The notes: a model not told the origin generated them from the letters alone. 64,000 nucleotides of DNA from Pseudomonas versuta (GCF_001294575.1 NZ_CP012676.1:4353501-4417500); one strand, 5' to 3'. Positions 8,017 through 19,671 are shown, numbered from the stretch's first letter. Made by a program: numbers and translations.

Positions 8017-10026
8017 TCAGCGGGCGGTATTCACCTCACTCACGCCGGTCAACGCTTGAGCCGACGCCTCTTCGAACACCGGCGCCAACACTGGCAGCAT
8101 TAACCGGGCCCCCGCCTCTGACAGATGATTGTCGTCGGTGTACAACGAATGACCATCGCGCTGTGCACGACACAGACCTGAGGCGTCGCAAAGCGCCGGG
8201 GTCGGATCCAGTACCGTAATACCTGCATCCGTTGCTGCAATTTGCGCGAACAAACGGTTAATGAATGCTTTTTGCTTAAGGTGTTCGGCCAAGGGAAAAC
8301 CAACGTCGGCGGTCGGCTTGTGCAGCATGGCCAGGCGGCTTAGCCGGTAAGGCGGGTTGAACGGCTGCAACGGCGCCTCTTTCATGAGCCAGACTCGATA
8401 CCCGGCCTTGCGCAGCTGCTCTACCCGTGCCCGCACCCCGTCAGCCAGCTTCTGTTCGGCGACTGCAGGGTCATAGCGGCCGTCGGCATCCTTCAGCGCA
8501 TGGCCGTGATCACCCTTGGCATCGCCATACAGATACAGACTCCAGCGGGCCACAAGCATCACATCCGTCACCGGTTCCTTCTGCAGGGCCTGTTCCACAC
8601 GGCGGTTGTAAGCGGCACAACGCTCGCCGTGTTCCAGCCCCTCAAGGGGTAAACACCCCGCAGAACTGGCCAGCATCACATTAACCCCGTGCTCCCGGGC
8701 GTTTGCCTCCAGCGCCGGGATTAATGCCGTGCCATGACTGTCACCCCAGACCAGCAACTGCGCGGGCTCGACAGCGGAAGCAGTTTTGCCGTAACGACAA
8801 AAAGGCTTGTCAGCGGGGCCTTTGTCGTCAGTGATACAGGCCATCAACTCAGGACGCCAATGGCTGGCATTGGCGTACTGCAATGCATGTTCAGGCAACC
8901 TCGACGGCAAACCATCGGTCCAGCGCAGCGCTTGGCCGGCCAACCCCAGGACCAGGATGCCCAGCCCCGCGGCGACCAGGATCTGACGACGCCCCGCCAG
9001 CAATCGACGCTCACGGAACGGTGTTTCGATGTAGCGCCACGACAAATAGCCCAGGACGAGTGTCAGCGCAATCAATGCACCGGTGAGGCCGGGACCGAAC
9101 TCTTCCACGCTGGCATAGCTGGCAAAAACAAAGACCGGCCAATGCCACAGGTACCAGGAGTACGAGATCAAACCGAGCCCCACCATCAAGCGTGAGCTCA
9201 AAATATGCCCCACCCAAGTGGTGTGATGCTCATTGGCCCAAATCAGGGCAACAACACCCAGTACCGGTAACAGTGCAGCTATGCCAGGGAAAGGGGTGCT
9301 TTTGTCGTAAGCGAAAACCGCGATCAGAATCAGGCCCAGACCGAGCAGACTTATGCATTGCGCGGCGGATGATGTAAGGCGCGTCTTACTGACCGGTGCG
9401 ACCGCCAGCATTGCGCCAGCCAGCAGCTCCCAGGCCCGCATAGGCAACAGGAAAAAGGCCTTTTCAGGGTGTTGCGCTACAGCCCACACGCTTAATCCGA
9501 ACGAGATCAGCAACACGCTAAACAAAGCCAGGCGCCAATGCTTGAAGCGACTGGCCAACAGGGTCAGAACCAGCGGAAAAACAATATAAAACTGTTCTTC
9601 AACCGCCAGCGACCAGGTGTGAAGCAGCGGTTTTAAATCGCTGGCCACATCGAAATAGCCGTCCTGTCGCATAAACAGCAGGTTGGAGGCGAACATCACC
9701 TGGTATCGGACTGAATGGCCCAGCGCTTCGTAATCCTTGGGCGCCATCAGGAACCAGCCCACCGCGAGAACGGCGACAATCAGAACGAACAGAGCGGGCA
9801 GGATACGTCGCGCACGCCGCGCCCAGAACTCGACGAAACTGAAGCGTCCGGCCTCGCGCTGGTGCCAAATGATCGATGTGATCAGATACCCGGAGATTAC
9901 AAAAAATACGTCAACACCGACGAACCCGCCGGTCAGGCCCGGTACCCCGAAGTGAAACAAAACCACAGCAATGACCGCGACGGCACGCAAGCCATCAATG
10001 TCCCGGCGATATACAAGAGAGCTCAT
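8017..10026 (-). CDS. Acyltransferase-3 family protein with SGNH domain (OafA-like)
   Basis: 669 residues from the ATG at 10026; an in-frame TTG lies one codon earlier. The N-terminal 360 residues form an acyltransferase-3 membrane domain with about 10-11 helices. It starts with the family motif RRDIDGLRAVAV and the conserved histidine in LFHFG, and contains EEQFYIVFPL. The C-terminal 280 residues are a periplasmic SGNH hydrolase-like domain with the serine block GDSHGTALIP and the late Asp-His pair in DDNHLSEAG. Such two-domain proteins O-acetylate lipopolysaccharide, exopolysaccharide or peptidoglycan sugars at the outer face of the inner membrane. The acceptor is unknown; no glycan biosynthesis genes are adjacent. 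Confidence 0.92.
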   Translation of the reverse strand: MSSLVYRRDIDGLRAVAVIAVVLFHFGVPGLTGGFVGVDVFFVISGYLITSIIWHQREAGRFSFVEFWARRARRILPALFVLIVAVLAVGWFLMAPKDYEALGHSVRYQVMFASNLLFMRQDGYFDVASDLKPLLHTWSLAVEEQFYIVFPLVLTLLASRFKHWRLALFSVLLISFGLSVWAVAQHPEKAFFLLPMRAWELLAGAMLAVAPVSKTRLTSSAAQCISLLGLGLILIAVFAYDKSTPFPGIAALLPVLGVVALIWANEHHTTWVGHILSSRLMVGLGLISYSWYLWHWPVFVFASYASVEEFGPGLTGALIALTLVLGYLSWRYIETPFRERRLLAGRRQILVAAGLGILVLGLAGQALRWTDGLPSRLPEHALQYANASHWRPELMACITDDKGPADKPFCRYGKTASAVEPAQLLVWGDSHGTALIPALEANAREHGVNVMLASSAGCLPLEGLEHGERCAAYNRRVEQALQKEPVTDVMLVARWSLYLYGDAKGDHGHALKDADGRYDPAVAEQKLADGVRARVEQLRKAGYRVWLMKEAPLQPFNPPYRLSRLAMLHKPTADVGFPLAEHLKQKAFINRLFAQIAATDAGITVLDPTPALCDASGLCRAQRDGHSLYTDDNHLSEAGARLMLPVLAPVFEEASAQALTGVSEVNTAR

Positions 10027-10094
10027 CAACGTTTAAATCCGAAAATTATTATTTTCATTGACCGGTACCAACCCGAAACCTTCCTTTTTAAATC

Positions 10095-10128
10095 AAAAAA
10101 AATGACGCCCCGGAGGACGCCATTTTTT
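10095..10128 (-). terminator. Rho-independent terminator after rho
   Basis: Read on the minus strand, AAAATGGCGTCC pairs with GGGCGTCATTTT (two G-U pairs) around a 4-base loop and is followed by a run of T. On the plus strand two pairs are lost, so it serves the rho direction. Confidence 0.8.
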
Positions 10129-10144
10129 AAGACCCTAAAACGTA

Positions 10145-11404
<1,260 letters not shown>

Positions 11405-11601
11405 ATAGGAATGACGTAATCATTTATGGAGGGGGAAATTAAGCTTTTGGCTTAATGAGGCCGCGCCGCAGAGAAGGCGACAGGATCGCGTACTAATTCG
11501 ATAAGGAGTGCGTCGGCGACGGCTTGCAGGGGGCAGTGGAGAAACCAGTGCGGGGCCGAATGTACCACTTGAGTTTCATAGCGTCTAGTCCCTGAGCCAT
11601 G

Positions 11602-11629
11602 AAAAAGCCCCGCATTTTGCGGGGCTTTT
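11602..11629 (-). terminator. Terminator after trxA
   Basis: Perfect stem AAAAGCCCCGC with GCGGGGCTTTT around a 5-base loop, followed on the minus strand by further T. It separates trxA from rho. Confidence 0.92.
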
Positions 11630-11637
11630 ATCGACGC

Positions 11638-11967
11638 TTAAATGTTGGCGTCGAGGAATGCTGCCAGCTGCGACTTCGACAGTGCACCAACCTTGGTGGC
11701 TTCGACGTTGCCGTTTTTGAACAACATCAGCGTTGGAATACCACGTACGCCGTGCTTGGCCGGGGTTTCCTGATTCTCATCGATGTTCAGTTTGGCAATA
11801 GTCAACTTGCCTTTGTAAGTTTCGGCGATCTCGTCCAGAACTGGCGCGATCATTTTGCAAGGGCCACACCATTCAGCCCAGTAGTCGACCAGTACAGCGC
11901 CTTCAGCCTTGAGAACATCGGCCTCAAAGCTAGCGTCGGTGACGTGTTTAATAAGATCGCTGCTCAT
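11638..11967 (-). CDS. trxA: Thioredoxin TrxA
   Basis: 109 residues from the ATG at 11967, preceded by GGAGA; a longer frame adds eight residues that are not family-like. The active site WCGPC has its cysteines at 34 and 37, and the cis-proline loop GIPTLM is present. TrxA is the cytosolic protein-disulfide reductant, recycled by thioredoxin reductase, which is not in this window. A strong terminator follows 9 bases after the stop. Confidence 0.97.
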   Translation of the reverse strand: MSSDLIKHVTDASFEADVLKAEGAVLVDYWAEWCGPCKMIAPVLDEIAETYKGKLTIAKLNIDENQETPAKHGVRGIPTLMLFKNGNVEATKVGALSKSQLAAFLDANI

Positions 11968-12328
11968 GGAAGTCTCCGTGGTTGTAAGCAAAAACGTAGC
12001 ACATCATAGCCGTCATCATCGCGTTCAGGAAGCTGACCCTTGATTGACTCTTACTATAGAGCTGCATGAACAAGGGTATCGCTCAGACCTTTCACCCGGC
12101 CCCGTCGACGTAGCATGCCCTATTGCGGTGCACATAACTCACGTCCGACGCACCTATCAGGGTCGTCAAACGCGCGTGATCGCGCGCCAAACCTGCGAAA
12201 TAGCGGTTGGCATGGCCTGTGCTCTGTCAAATCAGCCAATGAACACTGCACACCCTGTGCAAGCCTGGCAAACCGGCTTCCTCAGATTTATCGCAGCGTT
12301 TTACCTCACCTGTTTTCGGAGACTTGCC
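11968..12328. other. Intergenic region upstream of the amino-acid ABC operon
   Basis: 361 bases between divergent trxA and the transporter operon. Besides the sigma-54-like element at 12206-12221 I see no gene. An open frame from 12044 runs into the transporter gene but lacks protein-like composition and precedes the signal peptide, so I treat it as leader. Confidence 0.55.
12206..12221 (+). promoter_or_regulatory. Candidate sigma-54 (RpoN) promoter
   Basis: TGGCATG, four bases, then GTGCT: the -24/-12 layout TGGCACG-N4-TTGCW with two mismatches, both conserved GG and GC pairs in place. It lies 108 bases before the start of the periplasmic binding protein. RpoN control is common for amino-acid uptake in Pseudomonas. 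The call is by eye. Confidence 0.45.
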
Positions 12329-13114
12329 ATGACCCAGCGCTACAGCGCCCTGATCTGCGCCCTGTTCGCCAGCCTGATGCTGAGCCAGATGCCGGCCCAT
12401 GCCAATGACCTGGATGACGTAAAGGCCCGCGGCACACTCAAAGTGGCGGTGCCCCAGGACTTCCCGCCTTTCGGCTCGGTCGGCCCTGACATGAAGCCCC
12501 GCGGGCTGGATATCGACACCGCCAGACTGCTGGCCGACCAGCTTCAGGTCAAACTTGAGCTGACGCCCGTCAACAGCACCAACCGCGTCCCTTATTTGAC
12601 CACCGGTAAAGTCGACCTGGTGATTTCCAGCCTCGGCAAAAATCCGGACCGCGAGAAAGTCATCGACTTCTCCAACGCCTATGCGCCCTTCTACCTGGGC
12701 GTTTTTGGCCCGCCGGACGCTGAAATCAAAACCCTGGACGACCTTAAAGGCAAAACCGTCTGTGTTACCCGCGGCGCGATCGAAGACATTGAGCTGACTA
12801 ACGTGGCCCCGGCCGGTGTCACCATCAAACGTTTCGAAGACAACAACTCGACCATCGCCGCCTATCTGGCGGGCCAGGTTGACCTGATTGCCAGCGGCAA
12901 CGTGGTGATGGTCACCATCAGCGAGCGCAACCCCAAACGAATTCCGGCCATGAAGCTCAAACTCAAGGACTCGCCGGTCTACGTGGGCGTCAACAAAGGG
13001 CAGCCCGAGTTGCTGGATAAAGTGAATCAGATTCTTGCCGCGGCCAAAGCCGACGGCAGCCTGGAGAAAAACGCACTGCTGTGGCTTAAAGAGCCGCTGC
13101 CAGCCGACCTCTGA
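12329..13114 (+). CDS. Amino-acid ABC transporter, periplasmic binding protein
   Basis: 261 residues from the ATG at 12329, which has GGAG upstream and starts a signal peptide ending in AHAND. The mature protein is a family 3 solute-binding protein: it opens with DVKARGTLKVAV and carries GLDIDTARLLADQL and the hinge region KVDLVISSLGKNPDREKVIDFS. It should capture a polar or basic amino acid, or a related compound such as an opine, and deliver it to the two permeases encoded next. Which compound is bound cannot be told from the sequence. First gene of a four-gene operon. Confidence 0.9.
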   Translation: MTQRYSALICALFASLMLSQMPAHANDLDDVKARGTLKVAVPQDFPPFGSVGPDMKPRGLDIDTARLLADQLQVKLELTPVNSTNRVPYLTTGKVDLVISSLGKNPDREKVIDFSNAYAPFYLGVFGPPDAEIKTLDDLKGKTVCVTRGAIEDIELTNVAPAGVTIKRFEDNNSTIAAYLAGQVDLIASGNVVMVTISERNPKRIPAMKLKLKDSPVYVGVNKGQPELLDKVNQILAAAKADGSLEKNALLWLKEPLPADL

Positions 13115-13136
13115 TTGTTTTGCGCCGAGATCAGCC

Positions 13137-13802
13137 ATGGCTTATCAGTTCGATTTTTTACCGGTGCTGCAAAACGGCGACCTGCTGTTGCGCGGCGCCC
13201 TTTTCACCCTTGAGCTGACCGCCATCGGTACGCTGTTTGGCGTCAGCCTGGGCATTATTGGTGCGGTGGTGAGGGCATGGAACATCCGCCCCTTCGCAGC
13301 GCTATTCGGGCTGTATGTCGAGTTGATCCGCAACACACCGTTTTTGGTGCAGCTGTTCTTTATCTTCTTCGGCCTGCCGGGTCTTGGCCTGCACATCAGC
13401 GAATGGCAGGCCTCTGTGCTGGCGATGGTGATCAACCTGGGTGCCTATTCCACCGAGATCATTCGCGCAGGGATTCAGGCCATCCCCAAGGGCCAGCTGG
13501 AAGCAGCATCGGCACTGGCGATGAGCCGGTTTGAAGCATTTCGCCATGTGGTCCTGCAACCGGCGCTGGCCAAGGTCTGGCCAGCGCTGAGCAGCCAAAT
13601 CATCATCGTGATGCTCGGTTCGGCAGTGTGTTCGCAAATTGCCACTGAAGAACTCAGCTTCTTCGCCAACTTCATTCAGTCCCGTAACTTCCGGGCCTTT
13701 GAAACGTATGCCCTGACGACCCTGATTTATCTGTGCATGGCTTTGCTGATCCGCCAGTTGCTCAACTGGGTGGGCCGGCGCTACCTGACCAGGAGCCGCT
13801 GA
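13137..13802 (+). CDS. Amino-acid ABC transporter permease (first)
   Basis: 221 residues from the ATG at 13137, 22 bases after the binding protein. A HisM/GlnP-type inner-membrane permease with about five helices. The family signatures ELIRNTPFLVQLFF and the EAA loop (EAASALAMSRFEAFRHVVLQPAL) that docks the ATPase are clear. The stop overlaps the next start as TGATG. It should form a heterodimer with the second permease. Confidence 0.92.
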   Translation: MAYQFDFLPVLQNGDLLLRGALFTLELTAIGTLFGVSLGIIGAVVRAWNIRPFAALFGLYVELIRNTPFLVQLFFIFFGLPGLGLHISEWQASVLAMVINLGAYSTEIIRAGIQAIPKGQLEAASALAMSRFEAFRHVVLQPALAKVWPALSSQIIIVMLGSAVCSQIATEELSFFANFIQSRNFRAFETYALTTLIYLCMALLIRQLLNWVGRRYLTRSR

Positions 13803-14449
13803 TGGACTTCACTTTCTGGGACATCGTGCGCAACCTGCTGACGGGTTTGCAGTGGACGGCGGCACTGTCACTTGTAGCGTTTCTTGGCGGCGGCCTGATC
13901 GGCTTGCTGGTGCTGCTGATGCGCATCTCCAGAAGTCGCTTCGCCCGCATTCTGGCGCGCGGCTATATAGAGCTGTTTCAAGGCACGCCCTTGTTGATGC
14001 AGCTGTTCCTGATTTTCTTCGGCGTCGCTTTGCTGGGCATCGATATTTCACCGTGGATGGCCGCTGCGCTGGCCCTGACACTGTTCACCAGCGCCTATCT
14101 GGCCGAAATCTGGCGAGGCTGCGTCGAGTCGATTGCCCACGGTCAGTGGGAAGCCTCGGCCAGCCTGGCACTAAGCCCGCTGGAGCAGTTGCGCTACGTG
14201 ATCTTGCCGCAGGCCATGCGGGTTGCCATCGCCCCTACCGTGGGCTTTTCGGTACAGGTCATCAAAGGCACCGCCGTGACCTCCATCATCGGTTTCACCG
14301 AGCTGACCAAGACCGGCAGCATGCTGGCCAACGCCACTTTCGAGCCCTTCATGGTCTACGGCCTGGTGGCGCTCGGTTACTTCCTCTTGTGCTACCCCTT
14401 GTCGCTCAGTGCGCGCTATCTGGAAAGGAGACTGCATGCCTCTGCTTAG
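13802..14449 (+). CDS. Amino-acid ABC transporter permease (second)
   Basis: 215 residues, starting inside the stop of the first permease. Same fold, with ELFQGTPLLMQLFL near the third helix and the EAA loop EASASLALSPLEQLRYVILPQAM. The two permeases differ enough to form a heterodimer rather than being a recent duplication. The end overlaps the ATPase gene by 14 bases. Confidence 0.92.
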   Translation: MDFTFWDIVRNLLTGLQWTAALSLVAFLGGGLIGLLVLLMRISRSRFARILARGYIELFQGTPLLMQLFLIFFGVALLGIDISPWMAAALALTLFTSAYLAEIWRGCVESIAHGQWEASASLALSPLEQLRYVILPQAMRVAIAPTVGFSVQVIKGTAVTSIIGFTELTKTGSMLANATFEPFMVYGLVALGYFLLCYPLSLSARYLERRLHASA

Positions 14450-15167
14450 AGTTACCGCCCTGCATAAATATTACGGCGACCATCACGTGCTCAAAGGCAT
14501 CGACCTGACTGTCGAACAAGGCCAGGTTGTGGCGATTATCGGCCGCAGCGGGTCGGGTAAAAGCACCCTGCTAAGAACCCTTAACGGTCTGGAGTCCATC
14601 AATGACGGGGTGATTGAGGTCGATGACGAATACCTGGACGCCGCCCGCGCCGACTTGCGCAGCCTGCGCCAGAAGGTCGGCATGGTATTCCAGCAGTTCA
14701 ATCTGTTCCCGCACCTGAGTGTTGGTGAAAACGTCATGCTGGCCCCACAAGTGGTGCAAAAAATACCCAGGGCCAAAGCCGCGGTGCTGGCGCGCGAGAT
14801 GCTTGAGCGAGTTGGTCTGGGGGACAAGTTCGATACCTTTCCCGAGCGTTTGTCGGGTGGGCAGCAACAGCGGGTAGCGATTGCCAGAGCGCTGGCCATG
14901 TCACCCAAGGTGCTGCTGTGTGACGAGATCACCTCGGCGCTCGACCCTGAGCTGGTTAACGAAGTGCTCAGCGTGGTGCGCCAGCTGGCCCGCGAAGGCA
15001 TGACCCTGATTATGGTGACCCATGAAATGCGCTTCGCCCGGGAAGTCGGGGACAAGCTTGTGTTTATGCATCAGGGCAAAGTCCACGAGGTGGGCGATCC
15101 AAAGACGCTGTTCGCCAACCCGCAAACCCCGGAACTGGCAAATTTTATCGGCACGAACCCTCTGTAG
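14436..15167 (+). CDS. Amino-acid ABC transporter ATP-binding protein
   Basis: 243 residues from the ATG at 14436 (GGAAAGGAG upstream, inside the preceding permease gene). A GlnQ/HisP-type ATPase: Walker A GRSGSGKST, Q-loop FQQFNLFPH, signature LSGGQQQRVAIARAL, Walker B LLCDEITSALD (a Cys stands where Phe is usual) and the switch histidine in MVTHEM. It powers uptake through the two permeases. A REP palindrome begins at its stop codon. Confidence 0.95.
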   Translation: MPLLRVTALHKYYGDHHVLKGIDLTVEQGQVVAIIGRSGSGKSTLLRTLNGLESINDGVIEVDDEYLDAARADLRSLRQKVGMVFQQFNLFPHLSVGENVMLAPQVVQKIPRAKAAVLAREMLERVGLGDKFDTFPERLSGGQQQRVAIARALAMSPKVLLCDEITSALDPELVNEVLSVVRQLAREGMTLIMVTHEMRFAREVGDKLVFMHQGKVHEVGDPKTLFANPQTPELANFIGTNPL

Positions 15168-15230
15168 GAGCGAGCTTGCTCGCGAGCCGTTCAAAGCGAT
15201 TCACAGACCGCGAGCAAGCGCACTCCTACA
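15164..15230. repeat. REP palindrome after the ABC operon
   Basis: GTAGGAGCGAGCTTGCTCGCGAG, a loop, then CGCGAGCAAGCGCACTCCTAC. The arms are imperfect near the end. It overlaps the ATPase stop codon. Confidence 0.85.
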
Positions 15231-15379
15231 AAGAGGAATCGCACAACAAAATACGAATTGTCCGAGAGCAGCTAACGTCATTGCTTACGTGCGCCACATC
15301 AATGCATCTGACACTACGCGTTGGCGCGAGCGTTTGATCGTGGCACGATGACGACGTTATCGACCGAGATCCTTCAACC

Positions 15380-16882
15380 ATGCCCCAATCCCAAAGCAAG
15401 AATCCATCCCTGATCGCCGCTATTGATCTGGGTTCTAACAGCTTTCACATGGTGGTGGCCAAGGCCCAGAACGGCGAAATCCGTATCCTGGAGCGGCTTG
15501 GTGAAAAGGTTCAGTTAGCTGCCGGCATCGACGAAGAACGCAAACTCAACGAAGAATCCATGCAGCGCGGGCTTGATTGCCTGAAGCGATTTGCACAACT
15601 GATCAACGGCATGCCATTGGGCGCCGTGAGGATCGTGGGCACTAACGCGCTGCGTGAAGCCCGCAACCGCAACGAATTTATCGTGCGTGCAGAAGAGATT
15701 CTGGGCCACACCGTTGAGGTCATTTCTGGACGTGAAGAGGCGCGCCTCATCTATCTGGGGGTATCGCACACCCTTGCTGACACTCCGGGCAAACGCCTGG
15801 TCGCTGACATCGGCGGCGGCAGTACCGAGTTCATCATCGGCCAGCGCTTTGAACCGTTGCTGCGCGAAAGCCTGCAAATGGGCTGCGTGAGCTACACCCA
15901 GCGCTATTTCCGCGACGGCAAAATCACCCCGGCCCGTTACGCCCAGGCCTACACCGCTGCGCGCCTCGAAATCATGAGCATTGAGCACGCGCTGCACCGC
16001 CTGAGCTGGGATGAAGCCATTGGCTCTTCCGGCACCATTCGCGCCATAGGCCTGGCGCTCAAGGCCGGCGGACACGGCAACGGTGAAGTCAATGCCGAAG
16101 GACTGGCCTGGCTCAAGCGCAAACTGTTCAAACTGGGTGAGGCGGACAAAATCGACTTTGAGGGTATCAAGCCTGACCGTCGTACGATTTTTCCGGCGGG
16201 CCTGGCGATTCTGGAAGCCATCTTCGACTCCCTGGAGTTGCAGCGCATGGACCATTGCGACGGTGCACTACGCGAAGGTGTGCTGTATGACCTGCTGGGC
16301 CGTCATCACCATGAAGACGTGCGTGAGCGCACCCTCAGCTCGCTGATGGATCGCTATCACGTGGACCGCGAGCAGGCGGCACGGGTTGAGCGCAAAGCAT
16401 TGCTGGCTTTCGATCAAGTCGCCAAGGCATGGGAACTCAAGAACGGAATCTGGCGTGAACTGTTGAGCTGGGCCGCCAAGGTGCATGAAGTCGGGCTGGA
16501 CATCGCCCACTACCACTACCACAAACACGGCGCCTATCTGATCGAGCACTCCGACCTTGCCGGTTTCTCGCGCGAAGACCAGCAAATGCTCGCGCTGCTG
16601 GTGCGCGGTCATCGCCGTAATATTCCTAAAGACAAATTCGCCGAATTTGGCGCGGACGGCATCAAGCTGATTCGCCTGTGCGTGTTGCTGCGCTTTGCGA
16701 TTTTGTTCTATCACATCCGCGGTAATCAGGAAGCGTCGCAGGTGAAGCTACGCGCCGAGGGCGACCACCTTGAGGTGATCTTCCCCGCAGGCTGGCTGGA
16801 GAAAAACCCGTTGACCCAGGCCGACTTCGAGCAAGAAGCCCAGTGGCTGACCCGGGTCGGGATTGTTTTGACAGTGTCCTGA
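15380..16882 (+). CDS. ppx: Exopolyphosphatase Ppx
   Basis: 500 residues. Ppx removes terminal phosphates from long inorganic polyphosphate chains; related enzymes also hydrolyse pppGpp. The N-terminal ASKHA fold shows phosphate-1 loop [15 protein letters not shown] and phosphate-2 loop [12 protein letters not shown], and the C-terminal half has an HD-like region with [16 protein letters not shown]. It converges with ppk, so synthesis and breakdown of polyphosphate are encoded side by side but transcribed apart. Confidence 0.96.
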   Translation: MPQSQSKNPSLIAAIDLGSNSFHMVVAKAQNGEIRILERLGEKVQLAAGIDEERKLNEESMQRGLDCLKRFAQLINGMPLGAVRIVGTNALREARNRNEFIVRAEEILGHTVEVISGREEARLIYLGVSHTLADTPGKRLVADIGGGSTEFIIGQRFEPLLRESLQMGCVSYTQRYFRDGKITPARYAQAYTAARLEIMSIEHALHRLSWDEAIGSSGTIRAIGLALKAGGHGNGEVNAEGLAWLKRKLFKLGEADKIDFEGIKPDRRTIFPAGLAILEAIFDSLELQRMDHCDGALREGVLYDLLGRHHHEDVRERTLSSLMDRYHVDREQAARVERKALLAFDQVAKAWELKNGIWRELLSWAAKVHEVGLDIAHYHYHKHGAYLIEHSDLAGFSREDQQMLALLVRGHRRNIPKDKFAEFGADGIKLIRLCVLLRFAILFYHIRGNQEASQVKLRAEGDHLEVIFPAGWLEKNPLTQADFEQEAQWLTRVGIVLTVS

Positions 16883-16898
16883 TCAAACAGCAACTCCC

Positions 16899-16989
16899 GT
16901 AGGAGCCAGCTTGCCTGGCGATGACTGCACCGCGGTAATTCTGAAGCACCGCGTTGATATCATCGCCAGTCAAGCTGGCTCCTGCAGGG
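16899..16989. repeat. REP-like palindrome between ppx and ppk
   Basis: GTAGGAGCCAGCTTGCCTGGCGATGA and its return arm TCATCGCCAGTCAAGCTGGCTCCTGC enclose a short second palindrome (ACCGCGGT). It fills the gap between the convergent genes and may act as a bidirectional terminator. Confidence 0.8.
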
Positions 16990-16999
16990 TGTGTGTGGA

Positions 17000-19237
17000 T
17001 TACACCGACGGCCCGCTGCTCACCGTCAATACCGGCAGGCTCAGACGCTCCAGCAGTGTCGCTTGAGCACTGCGCGGGTTTTGATTACCGGTTGGCGTGT
17101 TACGAATATAACGACCGTCCGATTGCAGGCTCCAGCTGTGGGTGTTGTCAGTCAGATAGCATTCCAGCTCTTTCTTGACCCGTAGAATCAGCTTTTTACC
17201 CTCCACCGGGAAGCACGTCTCGACGCGTTTATCCAGGTTGCGCTCCATCCAGTCAGCACTGGACAGGAACATCTGTTCTTCGCCGCCATTAAGGAAGTAG
17301 AAAACCCGAGTGTGCTCCAGGAAGCGACCGATGATCGAGCGCACATGAATGTTGTGCGATACACCCGGAATGCCCGGTCTCAGGCAACACATCCCGCGTA
17401 TTACCAAATCGATCCGGACGCCGGCCTGGCTGGCCTTGTACAGCGCCCGAATGATTTTCGGGTCGGTCAACGAGTTGAACTTGGCGATGATATGCGCAGG
17501 CTTGCCCTCGGACGCGAACTGGGTCTCGCGGGCAATCATGTCGAGCATGCCTTTTTTCAGGGTAAACGGCGCATGCAGCAGCTTTTTCATGCGCAGGGTC
17601 TTGCCCATGCCGATCAACTGGCTGAACAACTTGCCGACGTCTTCGCACAGGGCATCATCGGATGTCAGCAAACTGTAGTCGGTGTAAAGCTTGGCGTTGC
17701 CCGCATGGTAGTTACCGGTGCCCAAGTGCGCGTAGCGCACGATCTCGCCCGCCTCACGACGTAGAATCAGCATCATTTTGGCGTGGGTCTTGAAGCCGAC
17801 CACGCCATAAATCACCACGGCACCGGCTGCTTGCAGACGGCTGGCCAGTTGCAGGTTGGACTCTTCGTCAAAACGCGCACGCAGCTCTACAACCGCCGTC
17901 ACCTCTTTACCGTTACGCGCCGCATCTACCAGCGCATCAACGATTTCGGAGTTGGCGCCGCTGCGATACAGGGTCTGGCGCACCGCCAGCACATGCGGGT
18001 CTTTGGCCGCCTGACGCAACAAGTCAACCACCGGGGTAAACGACTCAAACGGGTGCAGCAGCAAAATATCCTGCTTGCTGACGACGCTGAAAATGTTCTC
18101 GCTGTTCTGCAACAACTTCGGGATCGCCGGCGTGAATGGCGTGTATTGCAGCTCGGGATGGCTGTCCAGCCCGGTGATGCTGAACAGCCGTGTGAGGTTG
18201 ACCGGGCCATTGACCGTGTACAGCTCGGTTTCATGCAGGTTGAACTGCTTGAGCAGGTAATCGGACAGATGTTTAGGGCAGGTGTCGGCCACTTCCAGAC
18301 GCACCGCATCACCATAGCGACGCGAGAACAGCTCGCCACGCAGGGCGCGGGCCAGGTCTTCTACATCTTCAGTGTCGACAGACAGATCAGCGTTGCGGGT
18401 CAGGCGGAACTGGTAGCAGCCCTTGACCTTCATACCCTGAAACAGATCATCGGCGTGGGCATGAATCATCGAGGACAGGAACACGTAGTTGTCCCCTGTA
18501 CCGCCAACCTCTTCAGGCAACTTGATCACCCGAGGCAGCAGGCGCGGAGCCGGGATAATCGCCAGGCCAGAATCACGGCCGAAGGCGTCGATGCCTTCGA
18601 GCTCGACGATAAAGTTCAGGCTCTTGTTGACCAGCAACGGGAACGGATGCGTCGGATCAAGGCCGATCGGGGTGATGATGGGCGCAATTTCGTCGCGGAA
18701 AAACTTGCGGACCCACGCTTTGATCTTGGTGTTCCATTGGCGCCGACGAATGAAGCGCACCTGATGCTTTTCCAGCTCGGGCAACAGAATATCGTTGAGG
18801 ATCGCGTACTGGCGGTCAACGTGACCGTGGACCAACTCGCTGATCCGCGCCAGCGCCTGATGCGGCTGCAGACCGTCGGCACCCGCCTGCTCACGGGCGA
18901 AAGTAATTTGCTTCTTCAAACCCGCGACACGAATCTCAAAGAACTCATCCAGGTTGCTGGAGAAAATCAGCAGGAACTTCAATCGCTCCAACAACGGATA
19001 GGACTCATCCAGCGCCTGTTCCAGCACGCGAATATTGAACTGCAACTGCGACAGCTCGCGGTGGATATACAGACTGCTGTCATCCAGACCCGGAATGGCA
19101 ATCGTTGGGTGCGCCGCCGCAGGCGCCTCATGCGCTACAACTGCATGGCCTTGCGGCACGGGCGGGGTTTCAACGGCCTGTTCAACAACCGGCTCGGCCT
19201 CAGTAGCAACGAGTTCTGTCTGTCCTTCGGTATTCAT
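17000..19237 (-). CDS. ppk: Polyphosphate kinase Ppk1
   Basis: 745 residues from an ATG with AGGAA upstream. Ppk1 polymerises the gamma-phosphate of ATP into polyphosphate and passes through a phosphohistidine. The histidine in [12 protein letters not shown] corresponds to the autophosphorylated residue of the family and the one in [11 protein letters not shown] to the second catalytic histidine. A 45-residue N-terminal extension rich in Glu, Pro and Ala precedes the conserved domain ([14 protein letters not shown]) and is probably disordered. Convergent with ppx. Confidence 0.97.
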   Translation of the reverse strand: MNTEGQTELVATEAEPVVEQAVETPPVPQGHAVVAHEAPAAAHPTIAIPGLDDSSLYIHRELSQLQFNIRVLEQALDESYPLLERLKFLLIFSSNLDEFFEIRVAGLKKQITFAREQAGADGLQPHQALARISELVHGHVDRQYAILNDILLPELEKHQVRFIRRRQWNTKIKAWVRKFFRDEIAPIITPIGLDPTHPFPLLVNKSLNFIVELEGIDAFGRDSGLAIIPAPRLLPRVIKLPEEVGGTGDNYVFLSSMIHAHADDLFQGMKVKGCYQFRLTRNADLSVDTEDVEDLARALRGELFSRRYGDAVRLEVADTCPKHLSDYLLKQFNLHETELYTVNGPVNLTRLFSITGLDSHPELQYTPFTPAIPKLLQNSENIFSVVSKQDILLLHPFESFTPVVDLLRQAAKDPHVLAVRQTLYRSGANSEIVDALVDAARNGKEVTAVVELRARFDEESNLQLASRLQAAGAVVIYGVVGFKTHAKMMLILRREAGEIVRYAHLGTGNYHAGNAKLYTDYSLLTSDDALCEDVGKLFSQLIGMGKTLRMKKLLHAPFTLKKGMLDMIARETQFASEGKPAHIIAKFNSLTDPKIIRALYKASQAGVRIDLVIRGMCCLRPGIPGVSHNIHVRSIIGRFLEHTRVFYFLNGGEEQMFLSSADWMERNLDKRVETCFPVEGKKLILRVKKELECYLTDNTHSWSLQSDGRYIRNTPTGNQNPRSAQATLLERLSLPVLTVSSGPSV

Positions 19238-19671
19238 TGAGTGTTCCTGTAAGAGCGGGTTTGACTCTCGTAACAGTTAAGCGGCGCGTGTAATCGAGCT
19301 GCCAGAATGCCACCAACGCCAGTGGGTTTAAACCGCTCAAAGGCGCTTTATGCAGGCCGGAGCTGATTAGAGGGCAATTTGTCGAAATTGTTCTGAAGCA
19401 CGGGGGCAATCTGGCGGGAGCTGGCTTGCCAGTGATGGCTCAAGCCCGGTGTTGCAAAATCGCCGGCAACCCGGCTCCCGCAGGTTGAGCACTCAAAACA
19501 GCTACGCGCGATGGTTATAACCCCACTCCATGAACACTAGATGACAACACCAATGACGTAAGTCAAATACTCGTGCTTTGTAGGATTTGTTAACGCCAAG
19601 ACACATTTCGATACTTTCCTGAATGTCCCTTAAGGCGTAGGCTGCGCGTTCATTTCGCCAGCATCCAGACA
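19238..19671. other. Intergenic region between ppk and the dedA-like gene
   Basis: 434 bases between divergent genes. It contains a REP at 19412-19482; nothing else is recognisable. From memory hemB sits here in P. aeruginosa, but it is absent from this place. Confidence 0.55.
19412..19482. repeat. REP-like palindrome, GGCTTGCC class
   Basis: GGCGGGAGCTGGCTTGCCAG opens and CGCCGGCAACCCGGCTCCCGC closes the element. The arms are imperfect and differ from the GAGCGAGCTTGCTCGC class seen elsewhere in the window. Confidence 0.7.

Noticed and set aside
15164..15230. Spaced palindromes that might suggest a CRISPR-like array
   Set aside because: They are single REP elements scattered between genes, without regular spacing or cas genes.
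17783..19240. Long open frame (about 485 codons) antisense to ppk
   Set aside because: It mirrors ppk, has no family-like sequence and arises from the high GC content at third codon positions.
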